A model generated the notes under the pieces. The model ran no database searches, was not told where the DNA came from, and worked only from the letters and a program-made list of their open reading frames with translations. A program made the translations under genes and the position numbers. Source: Panaeolus papilionaceus (taxonomy: Eukaryota; Basidiomycota; Agaricomycetes; Agaricales). From it: a DNA stretch of 64,000 nucleotides. Of the stretch, positions 44,106-58,943 are shown piece by piece (position 1 is the first letter of the stretch; each line of letters opens with the position of its first letter). The DNA is taken from assembly GCA_015501605.1 (NCBI GenBank), contig JADNRZ010000008.1:868001-932000 (forward strand), in the 5' to 3' direction.

Positions 44106-45300
44106 ATGTCTGCTTCTGCGTCTGCACCACATACCAGTGTTTTCCAAGGATCGTTAACAACTTCAAGCGTATCAGAAAACAATGCGGCTAAATCTCGAAA
44201 TCGGGGATCATCATCAACTTACTTGAAACCCCTCTATGGTAATTTACACGAGATGCTTTCATGTTTGCGAAATCATCTCATTTATTGTAAATATTTTTTG
44301 CTAATTCACAGATGAATGGAACCGTAATCCAGGACAAATGCCCTCATTGGATATGCGCAAGTCGTTGAAGTCGGAAGTAGAGGTTGATCCGTTGCATTCA
44401 ATTCGATGTGGCTGCCATTCTAACCTGATGCTACACAGAAAATCACTGGCACTACATATGGTCTTAGCAATGTGAACCAGTTCTTCCAACACCGTATAGG
44501 CAAATTTCGCGGGCAGAATCGGGATACTCGTACGCCTAATCATTTTTTTGAGCCATTAGCTTTCAACTAAGCTGGTAACAATAGGATATCCGAGTCTATC
44601 AAAGGAGGCTATCGACCATTTGGACCTATTGCTTAAAACGTCCAACAATCCAACACCAGAACTTGTTGGCGCATTTGCACAACTTGTTTCAAAGGCCTAT
44701 CCCGGTTGCACGCACCAAGACATAGCGGCGTATATCAGCTATGCACAAGCAGACCAGCAACGTTTTCCTACGCCAACAAGTATTTCCTCGCCAGGATCAG
44801 GTCCATCATCCCCTGCAACAACCTTTCAACCCTTTCAACCGCCAATAATTAGTCCCAACACGTCAAAAGTTGAGCATTCCCCCCAGTTGGCCACCATGCC
44901 CATTTGTCAACCAGCTTATGTATCCCCACCACCTCATACGAACCGGAAATATACCCCGTCGCCACCTCCAACACACAGCAATAATGCCAATATCGGGCAA
45001 ACAGCTTCACATTCAGAACCATCTGCTGTAATAAGACCGCCTATCAAAGCCGAATGCACCAGTTTTCCTCCTCACCCGATTCAATCTAAACCTTTAATAT
45101 CGGACACGAGGCGTCGAGCGTCATTAATCGACATCATAGTGGGTGGGGTTGAAGAAGCCCTGAGCATGTCAACTTCATCAGCGACGCCCTCTTCAACAGC
45201 CGAGTTCGATGCCATGTTCAGCCGCATCGAAAAACTATCACATTCACTTTCCCGACAGCACAATCATGAATCACATGCGGCCATACCACTTCGTCGATAA
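44106..45300 (+). CDS. Hypothetical protein, Pro/Ser-rich, 336 aa
   Basis: Not recognised. Four exons (44106-44238, 44312-44382, 44439-44529, 44585-45300) join in frame to 336 aa. The N-terminal 45 residues are Ser-rich (MSASASAPHTSVFQ). A conserved-looking core follows, rebuilt across the last splice: VNQFFQHRIGKFRGQNR, then YPSLSKEAIDHLDLLLKTS and NPTPELVGAFAQLVSKAYPG, CTHQDIAAYISYAQADQQRF. This looks like a small helical domain, with an alternating pattern loosely like a degenerate homeodomain. The rest is a long disordered stretch rich in Pro, Ser and Thr with PPP motifs, then a short predicted helix (FDAMFSRIEKLSHSLSRQ) before the stop. A nuclear regulatory role is only a guess. It converges on the Swr1 gene. 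Confidence 0.6.
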
Positions 45301-45773
45301 TGATAAGTACACCAAAGCCAACAGGATTTTCTTGCATTTTTTCAGCACTTTGTCCCTTTTTCTTTCTGTCATTGCATTACGTCCAGCTCTATCACCTTTA
45401 CGACATCCTTAGCGAACCTTCCACATTGTACATTACGTCCACAATTGCTTTCTTGCTATCTATACGCACTTTCTTTTATGTATTATTCCCGTTCATAGTC
45501 TTTAAATTCTGCACTATTCACAGTTATTTTAGCCTCTTTATGCATGTATAGAGACACAAGTCTCGAAACAAAAACTTCAATTATACCCTACACACGAACT
45601 ACAACTAAATGAATGGTGGTGGTATTATGCAAGAATAAACCGCAATACGTCAAAGAACAAAAATATAATAGGTACGTACAAATGGATATCAATTCATAAA
45701 TGCAACAACAAATAGAGTTCAAACGAATAATGGGACAGCACTGACATCAATAAATAAGTGAGGCATACGACCA
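45301..45773. other. Convergent 3' regions
   Basis: T-rich and A-rich 3' flanks between the hypothetical gene and Swr1. No gene is seen. Confidence 0.6.
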
Positions 45774-48700
45774 TTACAGCCTCCACTCCTTGAAGAAGTC
45801 ATAGTCCTTCTGGACAAAGGCAAGCATATAGTCCACCACTGTTCCTCCTTCTTCCTCGTCCGCCTCAGCCGCTTCCTCAGGCATGTCATCGTGCATTTCA
45901 AAGTCGTCGTCCAACACCGACACATCACCATCTCTGTCCAACTGTCGGGCTTTGGATCCCGATGCGTTATCAGCCAATGTATCTGCCCCAAAGTCTGCTT
46001 CATCCGCCCCAACCAGTGTAGTCTCTTCATGAGCAGCTACTTTTGCAGCGTTTCGGTCCTCTTCATCCTCGTATTCGACTAGTGCCTTAGCGAGAGCACT
46101 TTCATCGTTAAAAAGCGATCGCCAATCGAATTCTCCCTTTTGGATGACCAGGTCGTCAAGGGATCGTTTTTGGTTGGCTTTACGGAGCATAGCCTCTTCG
46201 ACCGTGTATTGTGAAACGAAACGATAGATGTGTACATCTCGAATTTGACCAATACGATGAGCACTATGGGGGTAGACAATTGTGAGATTCAGGAAATCGA
46301 CGCTAAACGACATTGATGGCGCTTAAACTTACCGATCCTCGCACTGTCGATCCATCTGCGGGTTAAAGTCGCTGTCGTAAAAGATGACAGTGTCCGCCCC
46401 AGTCAAACTAGCGGATTGATGGTCAACTTGGTTCCATTTGGGCAGCCTTAAAAAAGAAGCATGGGTACTTACTTGATGCCAACACCACCCGACCGTGAAG
46501 AGGAAATGAAGCAGAAGATTCTTGCGTCTGCATTAAACCTCTCCGTGATGTATTGCCTGTCTTCGATTTTCGTCGCACCATCAAGGCGTAAATAAAGGTA
46601 TCCATGGAAGTTGAGGAAGATTTCCAAGATGTCCAAGATACGGGTCATCTGAGTAAAGATCAGGACACGATGACCACCCATCTTTTTCTCCCGAAGCAGT
46701 TCAGCCAACCTCTGAAGTTTGCCACAGTCGTATTGGAGCAGGGAAGGGTCAGGGAAAGCAATTTGAAGCTTGACGGCTGCCTGGTGAAGGACATCGTCGA
46801 ATTCCAGGCCTTGTTGCAGAACTGCATCCTGGCGACCAGGTAAAGCGAATTGTGCAATATCAGAGGCAACAACCGTTGGAGTAACAAACGCAAAGCGGTC
46901 GATGATTGACTTAAGCTCGTCCGCTCGTGTCCTATAAGATTTAACCACTCGGTTGATCGCATAAACGTCGTCGAAGTAGTTGTGCCTGGTGGCGACTTCG
47001 GAAAATGGTAGGATGGGGCGTGTCATCCGGCTGACGACAGACAAACACTCCTCACTGTAAATCGGAATGTACGAGCAGCGCAGCTTGTTGAGGTATGCGA
47101 TGTGGGACCATCTGGCGATTTTAGTGGCGCGCTGGAGATGGGCTGTGTATTTACGAAAACCTTCAATAGTTCGCGTGTCCTGAGGAGGGGATTCTCCAGG
47201 GGTTTCCAGAAAGTGTGGCAACTTAGATGTCCCATCGAGAAGGCGCGTTGAAACGGCTGAAAGGAGTGGCAAATTTTGTCTATCAATGAATCGCAGACCC
47301 AAAAAGTCTAGGTTGAGGTGGTCGTCCTCGTCTTCGTTCAACAGCCGGCGTCGTACCAAGAGCTCTTTGATTTCAAAATCCGCAACTGCTGATCGATCCA
47401 TAGCGAACGAGGTAACGATCTGTCTGACCTCGAAAAGGTCGGGGTGATTGCAAACTTTACGGAGCTGCATCAGAATGTTGGCAATCTTCTGGTATACACC
47501 GGACTGTAAAGCATCCCTGGTTTGGGCCCTTGCCATGAATTCGTCGTATAGGAATCGCTGACGCTTGGATAAAGGACATAGCATCAGGTGTTCGTATTTG
47601 CTAGGCAACTCCTTTTCGACATCCCTTTTCAACCGCCGTAGAAGGTATGGTCGAAGAACGGTGTGAAGCTTGTTGACTCTTTGTACGGTGTCGTCATCCA
47701 GAACATTCCCATCTTCAATGGCCTTTTCCAAAGGATCTAATGAGGTGCATCGAATGAGTTATTCAAATAAGCAAGTAGGTAGTATTCGAGTTGAACGCAC
47801 TGGAAAACCACTCGCCAAACTCCTTGAGATTGGCAAAATTGGCACCGGACATAAGAAACTGTAGCAGAGACCACAGTTCCGTAAGGTTGTTTTGAAGAGG
47901 AGTTCCCGTCAAGAGGAGACGCCGATATGATCTGAACATGAGGAGAATATTCCATCTCTGCGATTTGAAGTTCTTGATCATGTGCGCCTCGTCAAGGATC
48001 ATGTAATACCAGGCCTTCCGCTTGAAGATATGAGCGTCTCTGCTCGCCAAGGTGTATGATGTGATGCAAACATTAAACGAGTGTTTGTCATTCCATCCCT
48101 GTCTGAGTTCCTTGCGACGCTTGGTTGTGCCGTGATAACTGAGAACCCGGAATCCAGGAAGGAATTTCTTGAACTCCATCTCCCAGTTCAGAATAACGCT
48201 AGTAGGAACGATCTGAGGCACGTTAGCGAGGGAAACAAGGGCTTCCAGGTATAACTCACAATCAGATGAGGTCCCCATATTCCACGGTCGCATGCCAAAT
48301 GAGCGAGTAGAGCGATTGTCTGGATAGTTTTTCTAAGCGAAGTGTTATGGTCAGATTTCAACAGGAGCGATTGATAAATTCACAACTTACCCCAGTCCCA
48401 TTTCATCTGCTAGAATCCCATTGAGGCGGTTAACATGCATAGAGGCGAGCCACTCTAATCCCGATTGTTGATACGGTCGCAAGACACCACGTAGTAGGAT
48501 GGGTGCGGTTACTTTGGCAGAGGAGTCCCATTCAACAGGCGCCACGGCGTAGGGTTTTAAGTATTCCGCGATCGGGTCTCTAGACTCTTCCACCTCATCA
48601 CCAGAAGAAGCCTCGCCATCTGACTCGCCACCAGAGTCGGCTTGACCTCCTTCAGATTTATTATCTTCCACGATAACGACATTGTCTTGTGGTTCGTCTG

Positions 48701-51178
48701 CCTCTTCTGTATGAGCTGCCCAATCCTCTGTCTCATTGTCGACATCGGATAGTGCTGCTCTTGAGGGCGACTCTCTTGATGACACTTGTGGTTCGTCTGT
48801 GTTCGCTGGTTTCGCGACGTAACGGTGTTGAGATGGTGTGTCTGGACAAGAGTCTGGAACTATGAGATCTCCCAGGTCAGCGACCGAAGACACCTCCGAC
48901 GCAACTTCTTCATCCTGTGCAAGTACCTTGCGATCCGCCACCTCTTCTTCCGCGTACAACGAGTCCCCAAGCAGCATACGAGTAGCCGCGTCGAGATCGT
49001 CCTCTTCAACATTTGATGTTGGTGTGCTGGAACGCGTCCTAACAGATGTTGCCAAACTGGTACCAACAACAGCAGACGAGGCATCGTCCTCGTCCTCATG
49101 GTTAGAAAATATGGCTTCATCTTTCAAACTCGCGTGATCCTCCTGTGTTTCTTCCTCCATTTCAGCCCCCGATCCTTCCTTGTCATCATCACTGTCGTCT
49201 TCATCTTCCTCCAACTCGTCATGACTGCCTGAGCGACTACGATAAAGATTGCCATGTTGCGCAGCAAGAATATGATCGGACTGGTGCAAAATAGCATCGA
49301 GATGCTCTCCTCTGATGCGCCGCTCTTCTTCCTCCTGTGCTAGTCGCTCCTTTTCGCGAATATGCTAGAAAAATCTCAATATTTTTGAAACGTCGACAGG
49401 TAAAGAAACGTACAAAGACGGCCTTCTTCCACTCAGCAACTACCAATTTAACTGTCGACTTCGCAAGGACCTGCAGACGCCTGATTTCCATCTGCGCCGC
49501 CTTGTTTCGCTTGTTTTCCTGGGAATCAAAATGTGACTGAACCTTGTTGGCGATCTGGGAAGTAATCTGCCTCGACAGAGGTTTTCTAGGCCTGACTTTA
49601 GCCTTCTGCACCACTTCCTTGATGATTTGATCCCATATATCTTCAGTGTTGCGCGTCGGACTGACATAGGTGATTTCGTCTGGGTCTGTGCCAAAAAGGA
49701 CATCGGTCCCTGGAATGTAGCGGCCCTGTTGACGGAATAGTTCGACGCGCTCCCATATCGCTGCATCTTCCTTTGCTCTGTCTTCCAAAGTAGATGGATC
49801 TACGTCTTCGTCGTCAATGCTGATATATGACGTCAGAAACCTTCGTACGGATGAACCATGTTTGCTAGGTGGAGGACGTTGGCGGGGGTGAGAGAATTGA
49901 GCAGGCCGGCGGCAGATAAGATTGATTTTCTTGATATTTAAAATAGGTTGTGGAAGAGGAGTCGTTGGTGAAGACGCCAAGGTGGTATCATTGACAGATA
50001 CGTCTGTTGCTGAGGGCACAGTAAATGAAGGGTGCTTCTAGAAGTACATTAGTCAAGAGCCTGACTCCAGATCGTCACACTTACTTGAGGTGAAGGAGGG
50101 GCGAGCTTGATCTTCTTTGTCGGCGGTTCCTTGACTCGCCCACTTCTCCGAGCAGATATCGATTCCGATTCCATTGCATTGGTGGTTGGAGCGAATGCGA
50201 CCTTGTCGCGGCTGGGTCTGATAAGCTTTACCACATCCCCATTCTCCCGAGGCTTGCGGTCAGGTTTGGACTGTATAACAACCTCTGGGTTAGGCTTGCT
50301 GTGATCAGAGCGAACACCAGGCGCAGACACGGACTCAGTAATAGAAGGCGCTGAACGAGTACGTGTGGGTAAAGGTTCCTTGAACTTGACTGCCACTGAA
50401 GATGGGGTGACCTGTATCACAGAGTTCTGGCCATCGTCGGCTTTCTCTTTCCCTTTTGCTTTGAGGCTTTTTCCACCTTCACCCTTAGCTGTAGCGAGAA
50501 TGGCGTATATGTCTTCGACCTTCGTCGTTTTCTGCTGGTGTTTCGCCTTCCGTTTTTGTGGTGTGACGGGTGGAGGTGCCGATATTGACGCGTTGGCGAG
50601 TACTTCTCGTAACTGAGCATCATGCCTGCGAGTTTTCCTGGAAGGCCCTGCTGTCGGGGTTGCATACTGAAAGAGATCGTGTCTAGATTTGTACTAGAGT
50701 AACTAATGATTAACGATCGTTAAATTTAGGTACGGTGCACATACCTCATTGAAGACCGCTGTGTTGTCCTCTTTGGCTATCTGAAAGATATGTGAGGTTT
50801 TGCAAGGGGGATTGTTATCGCCAAACTTACGACTGGATCGTAACTGAGCATCATTGTAAAGTGTTCCATATGAAACATCTCGCGGACCTTCACATCGTCA
50901 GAAGAAAATAACTAGGTACACTGTCTAAATGTATGACATACCAGGTCATCATGCCGCGCAGTAATGTCCTCCAACTGCCTTTGCTTCTCCGCCAACAGCA
51001 TCTTCCGCTCCGTCTCTCCTAACTTTTCCGGAACAATATCAACCTCGTCCGCAACAGTACCGGCACGTATGTTGCCAAAAGCCACAGCATATCTCGCTGA
51101 ACCGCGGGTCCTTGTTGCCCTGGTTGAAGCAGGAGCTTCCGTTCCACGCACAGACCCACTAACACTTCTCGTGGACAT
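45774..51178 (-). CDS. swr1: Swr1 ATP-dependent chromatin remodeller (SNF2 family helicase)
   Basis: Catalytic subunit of the SWR1 complex, which exchanges H2A for H2A.Z in promoter nucleosomes. The gene spans 5.4 kb with several introns. The start [19 protein letters not shown] leads into a Ser/Pro/Lys-rich N-terminus, then an HSA-like region ([30 protein letters not shown]) that would bind actin and Arps. A very acidic stretch follows (Glu/Asp-rich, about 48,550-49,240). The helicase motifs are [12 protein letters not shown] (Walker A split by an intron near 48,390), [18 protein letters not shown], the DEAH box in [21 protein letters not shown] and, after the long Ino80/Swr1-type insert, [40 protein letters not shown]. 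The C-terminus ends [10 protein letters not shown], typical of Swr1. The insert and C-terminus separate it from Ino80. Confidence 0.95.
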
Positions 51179-51700
51179 TCAGAGGAACTCGTTCTTCAAG
51201 AACCATGCGTCGAAATCAGATATAGGTCCTCTATCCGCTCCAGATGGAAGAAGTACGATGCTCAAAAAAAGGCCAGTATGCAGGTGTGAGTCGGACGAGC
51301 CTTTCGCTCGCACGGCGTAATTACAAGGTCGTGGCTGATCTTTCCAGATTCTTGATGCTTCGGAGTGATTTTTGCACTAACAAGCAGCGTTTGACGTGGA
51401 GATTTCGACACTGAAGGGGTATGAGTGGACACTGTCCGTGGTCGATAGTAACAGGGTTTGGTGTTGCATTATTTTTTGGTGTCTAATGCACTTATTTGGC
51501 AAGCCAACGCCAGTGACAAACACCACTCGAACGAGGTTTCAGGATGGGCAAACAACGTGATTTAAACCTTTCCCTGACTTTATGATTATCACAGGTCCAT
51601 GAAATTAATTCATTATTGATATCGCGAATAAAATTGTAGTTCAACTTTAAAACAGGTGCACAGAGCGTCTGAACCACATGTAAATTTAAAACTAAATCAT
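51179..51700. other. Intergenic, no gene seen
   Basis: Promoter side of Swr1 and 3' flank of the CE4 gene. No supported gene. Confidence 0.55.
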
Positions 51701-52834
51701 CTAGCACACCCAAGAGCCGTCTTTGACAGTTTGTCCTCCAACATTGGTATATTGGCCTCCCGGGATAGGTTCGCCCAAGCACTCAGAAAGGGTAACCATC
51801 TTCAGGTTCTTCGACTTAGCCCATTGAATGAGCCAAGGTCCGAGCTGCTGTGCGGTCGATTGGAGTGCATCATGTTCGAGAGGGATAATCTTGGGGTCAT
51901 TGCCGAGGGCATTGAATTTCTGCTGAGAGGACGCAACGCTAGCACCGTTCCAGTCCTGAGAGTCGAAATTCCAAGTGACGACTTTGTAGCCCATGTTTCC
52001 AAGGTTAGACAGAACTTGAGAGTTCTGCGCGCCCATGGGTGGACGGACCCACTTGGGTTTAATGCCGAGGATCTTCTTGAATGCAGTCTCGAGACGGGTC
52101 ATCTGGGCTTGTTGATCGGAGGTGCTTAGGGCGGTGAGATCCTTGTGTTCCCAAGTGTGAGATGCGATTTGGTGACCAGAGTTATGCGCCTTCTGAACGA
52201 CGGAGGCGTAGTCGTAGATGCAGCCATAGAGCTTGCCGACCATGAAGAATGTAGCCTTGACACCAGCAGCGTTGAGGGAATCGCTACGGGGATCATGATG
52301 GTTAGTACCTGGTAGTACAAACCGAACATAAGCTAAAACGCTTACATCAATGCTGAAGTCCATTGGTAGGGACCATCGTCGAAAGTAACAGCAACGGTTC
52401 CGGAAACTGTGCACCCAGTAACAAGCCTTCCATAAGGAATCTCAGTTCCAGGCTGGGTAGTTCCTGGGTTGCCCGCTGTGGTTGTAGTTGTAGGTAGCGC
52501 AGTTGTGGGTCGAGGGGTGGTGGTTGGCGCTGGGCCACTACCTGGAACGCACTGTCGCCCATGGTATATATAAGTTCTCTATTCTGCTAATAGTGTGTCC
52601 TGAGAACTGACCTGAGAATAGTATGGGTTGGAGTAGGTGCAGGTGTAGCCCGAGACGCAAGTGGTTGGACCGCTCCATCCTTGACCACCGCACTGTCCTA
52701 CAAGACAGAAGAACCAATGAGTTTAATTGTCAGATCAACTCATGTCAAGACTCACCCCAAGCTGCTTGTTGAGCAGAGGCAGACGATGCGAGCAATACCG
52801 AGGCTATCACAATTTCAAAAGATAGATGCTTCAT
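51701..52834 (-). CDS. Secreted CBM1-CE4 polysaccharide deacetylase
   Basis: Extracellular enzyme that removes acetyl groups from a polysaccharide. Signal peptide [20 protein letters not shown], then a fungal cellulose-binding module ([20 protein letters not shown] with [11 protein letters not shown]), a Thr/Pro-rich linker ([19 protein letters not shown]) and a NodB domain. NodB motifs are TFDDGP (motif 1, catalytic base), SHTWEH (motif 2, metal His pair), RPPMG (motif 3), DSQDW (motif 4) and IIPLEHD (motif 5). Introns split the CBM1 region and the start of the NodB domain. The stop follows GSWVC. The cellulose-binding module points to plant cell wall use, for example acetylxylan, more than to chitin of the own wall. 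Motif 3 carries Met where Tyr is common. Confidence 0.93.
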
Positions 52835-54196
52835 TTTGAACCTGGGGAACATGAAATTTGCTCGCGTCCTTTTAAACCACGAGCTCGACAAAAACAGACT
52901 CAGCTTGCGGGTGTTCTGTTATGATAATCGTCGGTGTAACGACATGTCGCTACCCTCCCGAAGTTCATCCTGTATCAAACGGTAAGCGATGATGGGATGC
53001 CACATTTATCGGTGAAAAGGGTTGACTGACCTCGAAGAGTTGCTACAAAGACACCAGCTCGTGCCACATCCTTTACCCGACGAAGTATAGGAGAAACCTG
53101 TCTGACATAGGGACACGGACACCCGTATTGTAAGCAGTTTCAAAAGGCGTCCGATCCTCGAGCACTCCCAGAGAAACAAGCGCGTGACGTATCGCATGCG
53201 ACAATTTCTCCGCTATCAATTGAGGAGGAATAAAACCCGAAGGAATACCTATATAGTTCGCGCTCTAAAGTCGATGTCGACAAAGCTTGGCACTCCCCTC
53301 TGCATGCTTCCTGGAGTCGTTCCACAGACTATAAACAGCATTCGAACTCGTGGGTGATCGAAAGTCGGACTTTTATGCGACCACGAGGTAGTTAACAGTT
53401 CACGTTGCGGATAATTATCTCGAGAAAGGAGGACCCCGCTATCGATGGTACCTAACTCTAACAAAAATAGACTCCAATAAGAGCTCGGTTCGAGGAAGCG
53501 GGAATCTCAGTCTGTTTTCTGCAACGTGAGCGTAAGACAGATGGCAATTGCTCAAGACCACGTTGATTAAAATGCGATGTGTTGGCAATCTGCCGAAACA
53601 TAAATTCCAATAACTGTAAATTGAAAAGCGTCAGCTGCTGACCGGCAAGTTATGACAATTGAAAGAACATCCAACCTTGAATCAAGTACTCGTGCGGGTA
53701 GGTCACCCAAACTTTAAGCACGACGAACTCAGATGAACTCGCCATGAGGGCCGAATTCGACTGATGCACCACAGAGGAAGGGTTGTGCCGAGACGTCGAA
53801 CAATGTTCATCAGCGCAGATCATCAGTTTTCCGTGCATAATGTTACATGGTTGCGAGAAGCAGCAGACCAGGGTAGGTTCGTAAGATTGGTATCGTACAC
53901 TGGTACATAAAACATAAAAAATAAACTACAACATTCCCAAAGAGCAAATCAGCAAACACACAAATGTGGACTGGTATCCAACGAACTGTTCGACGGAAAT
54001 CCCAAGGGTATTAAAATTTTTGAAATGAAACGACAGCAAATGAGATTATGGGATGAAGATGATGTCTGTCGGAGAACATCGATTGCGATATGCAAGTGCG
54101 TGGTATTGGTATAGTGGAGGGGCGGGAATAGTTGTTTCGCAGATAAATCGTTGCCAGAACGACTTGGGAATATCGGAAATAAAGCTTGTGGTACAT
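52835..54196. other. Intergenic, no gene seen
   Basis: Promoter of the CE4 gene on the left, 3' flank of PKA on the right. Short frames only. Confidence 0.55.
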
Positions 54197-55608
<1,412 letters not shown>

Positions 55609-56936
55609 GAAAGGGTGTAAAATACAGTGGAAATACGAAGAAAAGGGGGGTTTCAAACCACGGACGACGGGAGTAAGGTGAAAGGATTATACAAAGAGTG
55701 AATACAAACTAAGAAACCCATTGTCCAGTCGATCAACGACATAGATGTGTCAAACAACCGCAAACTATGCATTCTCGTCACGTGCGGATATTTAAGCGCC
55801 AATTTAGAACAAGGGGCTCCTCTTCAGAAACAAGGACATCAAGAACGTTTTGATGCTGAACAAAACCAACTGCGTTTAGCTGCGACTATCTGGTCGTGTG
55901 GATACCGAACTGCGTTACTCACAGATTTTTACGATATGGATAGCGGAGTGTAGTTGCCACTCCGCACCTAGTATCACCAGCGCCGCATGCTCAAGATAAG
56001 GGCAGGCGCCCTACACGAAGAAAAACACGGCGGACCCGAAATCGCGCCACAAGAGTGACGAGTGCGGGATTAAGGTTATAACGTCTTTTGTAACCAGAGT
56101 TTCGGCCTCAGAACCCTCGAAAACTTCCCATCCCTGCAACGTGCCTCAGACCACCAAACGGAACTCATAGGGCTCCTTTGAGTAAAGCAATCTCGTTTCA
56201 GAGGGCTAGTAACTAAACAGGAGAACAGAACGCTTTTATATACTCTACTGACCTTCGACTCTGTCGCAGTCGCTGGTTCACCTGGCTGTCGAATATATCA
56301 CTAGTGTCGTGCTAAATTTTATTTTGAATTTGTCGTATGGTAGTTGTATACGTAGCTAAACGCTATATAAACTTGCAGATGCTCGGCATTCCCAGCCCTT
56401 TCGCAATTTCATTTGGAGCTATGTGACAAGCGACTTACAGAGGTACTGGTACCAGCGCCATCCGTGTATCAAATCAAGACTAATTACACCTCACCTTGAA
56501 CGGCGACCAGGTAGCTAGCAGTCCTGAGAAGGTACCAGAGCATAATACACATCTGACTTGTCCAGGTAGTTCATTCATTGGATGCGACGATGTTTGTGCT
56601 TGTCTACGGAGAAAATTTTCCAATAAACATTACCGCCGCCGCTAGGAAAGCCGGTCACAGGGTCAACCTCGATGTATCAACATAACAAGTAAATATATAT
56701 TGTCGGTCCTGTCAAGATGGTGGCTATTGCATTGTCTCTCCTTTTAAAACGGCGAATCGAGTCATCATGCCTCTCTCACTCTCGAACAATAGCAAGGGGA
56801 TATTCAATATCCTGTTATGCTATCTGTTTGAAGGGCGAACACCTTACCATAAGGCAGATTTACATATGTGCATCTCCGTAAGGGCATCCAGAATTTAAAT
56901 GATTTGGCCATTCTTCTTCTTTTATGATTTTTGAGG
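55609..56936. other. Intergenic, no gene seen
   Basis: PKA promoter and 3' flank of the SET-domain gene. No supported gene. Confidence 0.55.
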
Positions 56937-58943
56937 CTACTCCACCATCAACGCAGGGTGGTTGGTTACATCAATCCATCGTAACTCGCAACTCTCTAAA
57001 ATTGCCCGCTCTGTCGCCACGATCGAGATGGCCAGGCGAGCACGGGGACCAACCTGGGCCTTCTGATCCTGAAACCCCAGGATTAATGTCAGTGAGCAGA
57101 AGACAACGAGGCTCAAAACGCACGTACATCAAGTATGTCAAATAAGCTCATGTCGCTTGTTCCATCTTTCCCCGTGTTTTTCCTTCTTTCTTCGCAAAGC
57201 TCGGCCAGGCGATGAGCAACCATGGACAGGAGATGTGCTTCATGTGAACGCGAAGGACCATCAGGAAGCATTTCGCTTTCTTGCTCTTCAGAACCATATA
57301 CACCTTCCAGCCATAGCTGAAGGCGAAGAACAGATTGCATCCGATGGAGAGGCACATTTTTCTCGCCGTAACTTTGCATGAAACTGTGGCTATCCGTTTC
57401 GTGGAGCACTAGGCAGAAAATGACCATCCAGAGCTGAAGTGAACATTTCCCGTCCGACTCCACAAAAAATGCATCGTAAGGGGAACTGTCCGAATACAAT
57501 AATAAATCGGAAAGAGGCAGAAAATCCCGGATGTCAGTCGGAATCTCGGGTATAGGTTTTTTTAGGATGTCGCTGAGTCGCGAATGGTCAGCTGGAGAAA
57601 TCCCAGGAAAAAGTGAAAAAATGTCGTCCAGGGTCCACGAGATTTGGTCATTCTCGTTTATATCTAAAACGAAACCATATCGGTTCAGGAGTTGTGCGTT
57701 CGATAAATCCTCGCCGTATGTATTGAAAACCTCGGCGTGAGGTGGAATAGCGGCGTTTGTCACCATCTCGTAGAACAGATCATCCTGGATATGCCGTTCT
57801 TCTACATCAAGTATTGGGCTATCGCGGCCTTTCGGATCCCGGTCGTGGTCACATTGTGCGTAGGAGCCACACTCTGGGCAAACATCAAACTCTGTCTAAC
57901 AAGCGGATAAGTCAGATATTCGAAAAGACTGACAGATGAGTGGCTCTCACCTCTAAGTGAACGTGATGATCTGTTGTATGATTGAATCTGGAGCAAGAAA
58001 GTGAATACATATGGATTCATCGTACATCGCTTGGAAATGATTTCTGATGGGCGTCGCTTACACGTCTGCGATGGGCACCATAACCAGCCCTTGATAAGCG
58101 TCCACTACAAAAGCTCGGGATGAAACCAGTGAGAAGGCATGGAAGAAGCCTTGCAAGGAAGGTTCATGACGTGGATCAGGCTCAGTATTTTCCCGTCGAC
58201 CTATAAGAGATGTTATTCGGGGCGCTGCAATGTTTTCATAGAAGGCAGCTATATCTTCCTGAAAATGTTCAGGTAGGACATACAGCAGAGAATGCATTGC
58301 ACATACCCAAAGGAGGTGACGACTCTCACCTCTCATATGAAGAACCTTTTCTGCTTCTGTTCCGCGTAGCCATGTAACTGCGTTAGAAGCATCTTCATTT
58401 ATGTCCTTTTCGAGCATCCAAAAAAGTGGCACGTCGACTAGTCGAGGTAATGATTGGAGATATCCATGCCATCGTGATTTAGCACCTTTGAGACTGATTG
58501 TGAGAATCAACAGCGATGTCCTACACTTGGAAAGGATCTGGGATGTCATACATTTCCACGTATAATACGACTGCCAGTTCCAATTGCGCATCTAACCCAT
58601 AAGGGATAGCATCTATTACTCCGGATGACGACTCGGTGTTGGAGCGTATAGACAAGACAGAAGTTTTTTTTATTTTAATCACTGAAGAAACAAGCCAAAG
58701 AGCCAGATGAGATATGAGTATGCGCTGTGGACAGGTAGGCACATGTCCCCGATTAATGGTCGACGTACAGATCGTCCGCGGATCGATGGTCGTATTTCTA
58801 GAAAATACACCTATACCTCCGCTGTTGTCGTTGCGTATTTCGAGATCAGAACTAATGGAAATTCCATTCATCGAACACCATGCTAATAAGCGCTCTATTT
58901 TGAGCTGTATGTGGGCATCATCGGCCTTTGCATACCCCGACAT
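56937..58943 (-). CDS. SET-domain lysine methyltransferase (Rkm4/SETD6-like)
   Basis: Class of split-SET enzymes that methylate lysines of non-histone proteins such as ribosomal proteins. The first ATG (58943) gives MSGYAKADDAHIQLKIERLL. The N-SET part reads NSGGIGVFSRNTTIDPRTI, then after an intron KTSVLSIRSNTESSSGV. The iSET part contains RWHGYLQSLPRLVDVPLFW and WLRGTEAEK. The catalytic block is FSLVSSRAF...MVPIADVFNH and later AEVFNTYGEDLSNAQLLNRYGF, with NH and the NxYG Tyr. A Rubisco LSMT-type substrate-binding domain follows. The frame would stop soon after LFDILD, but a consensus intron (57069-57127) links to a 43-residue exon (56937-57068) reading RLAISIVATERAILES, typical of this family's end, so I extend the gene there. 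Divergent from the 59251 gene. Confidence 0.88.

Noticed and set aside
45774..51178. Ino80 instead of Swr1
   Set aside because: The acidic region before the ATPase, the HSA arrangement and the C-terminal FFKEWRL fit Swr1.
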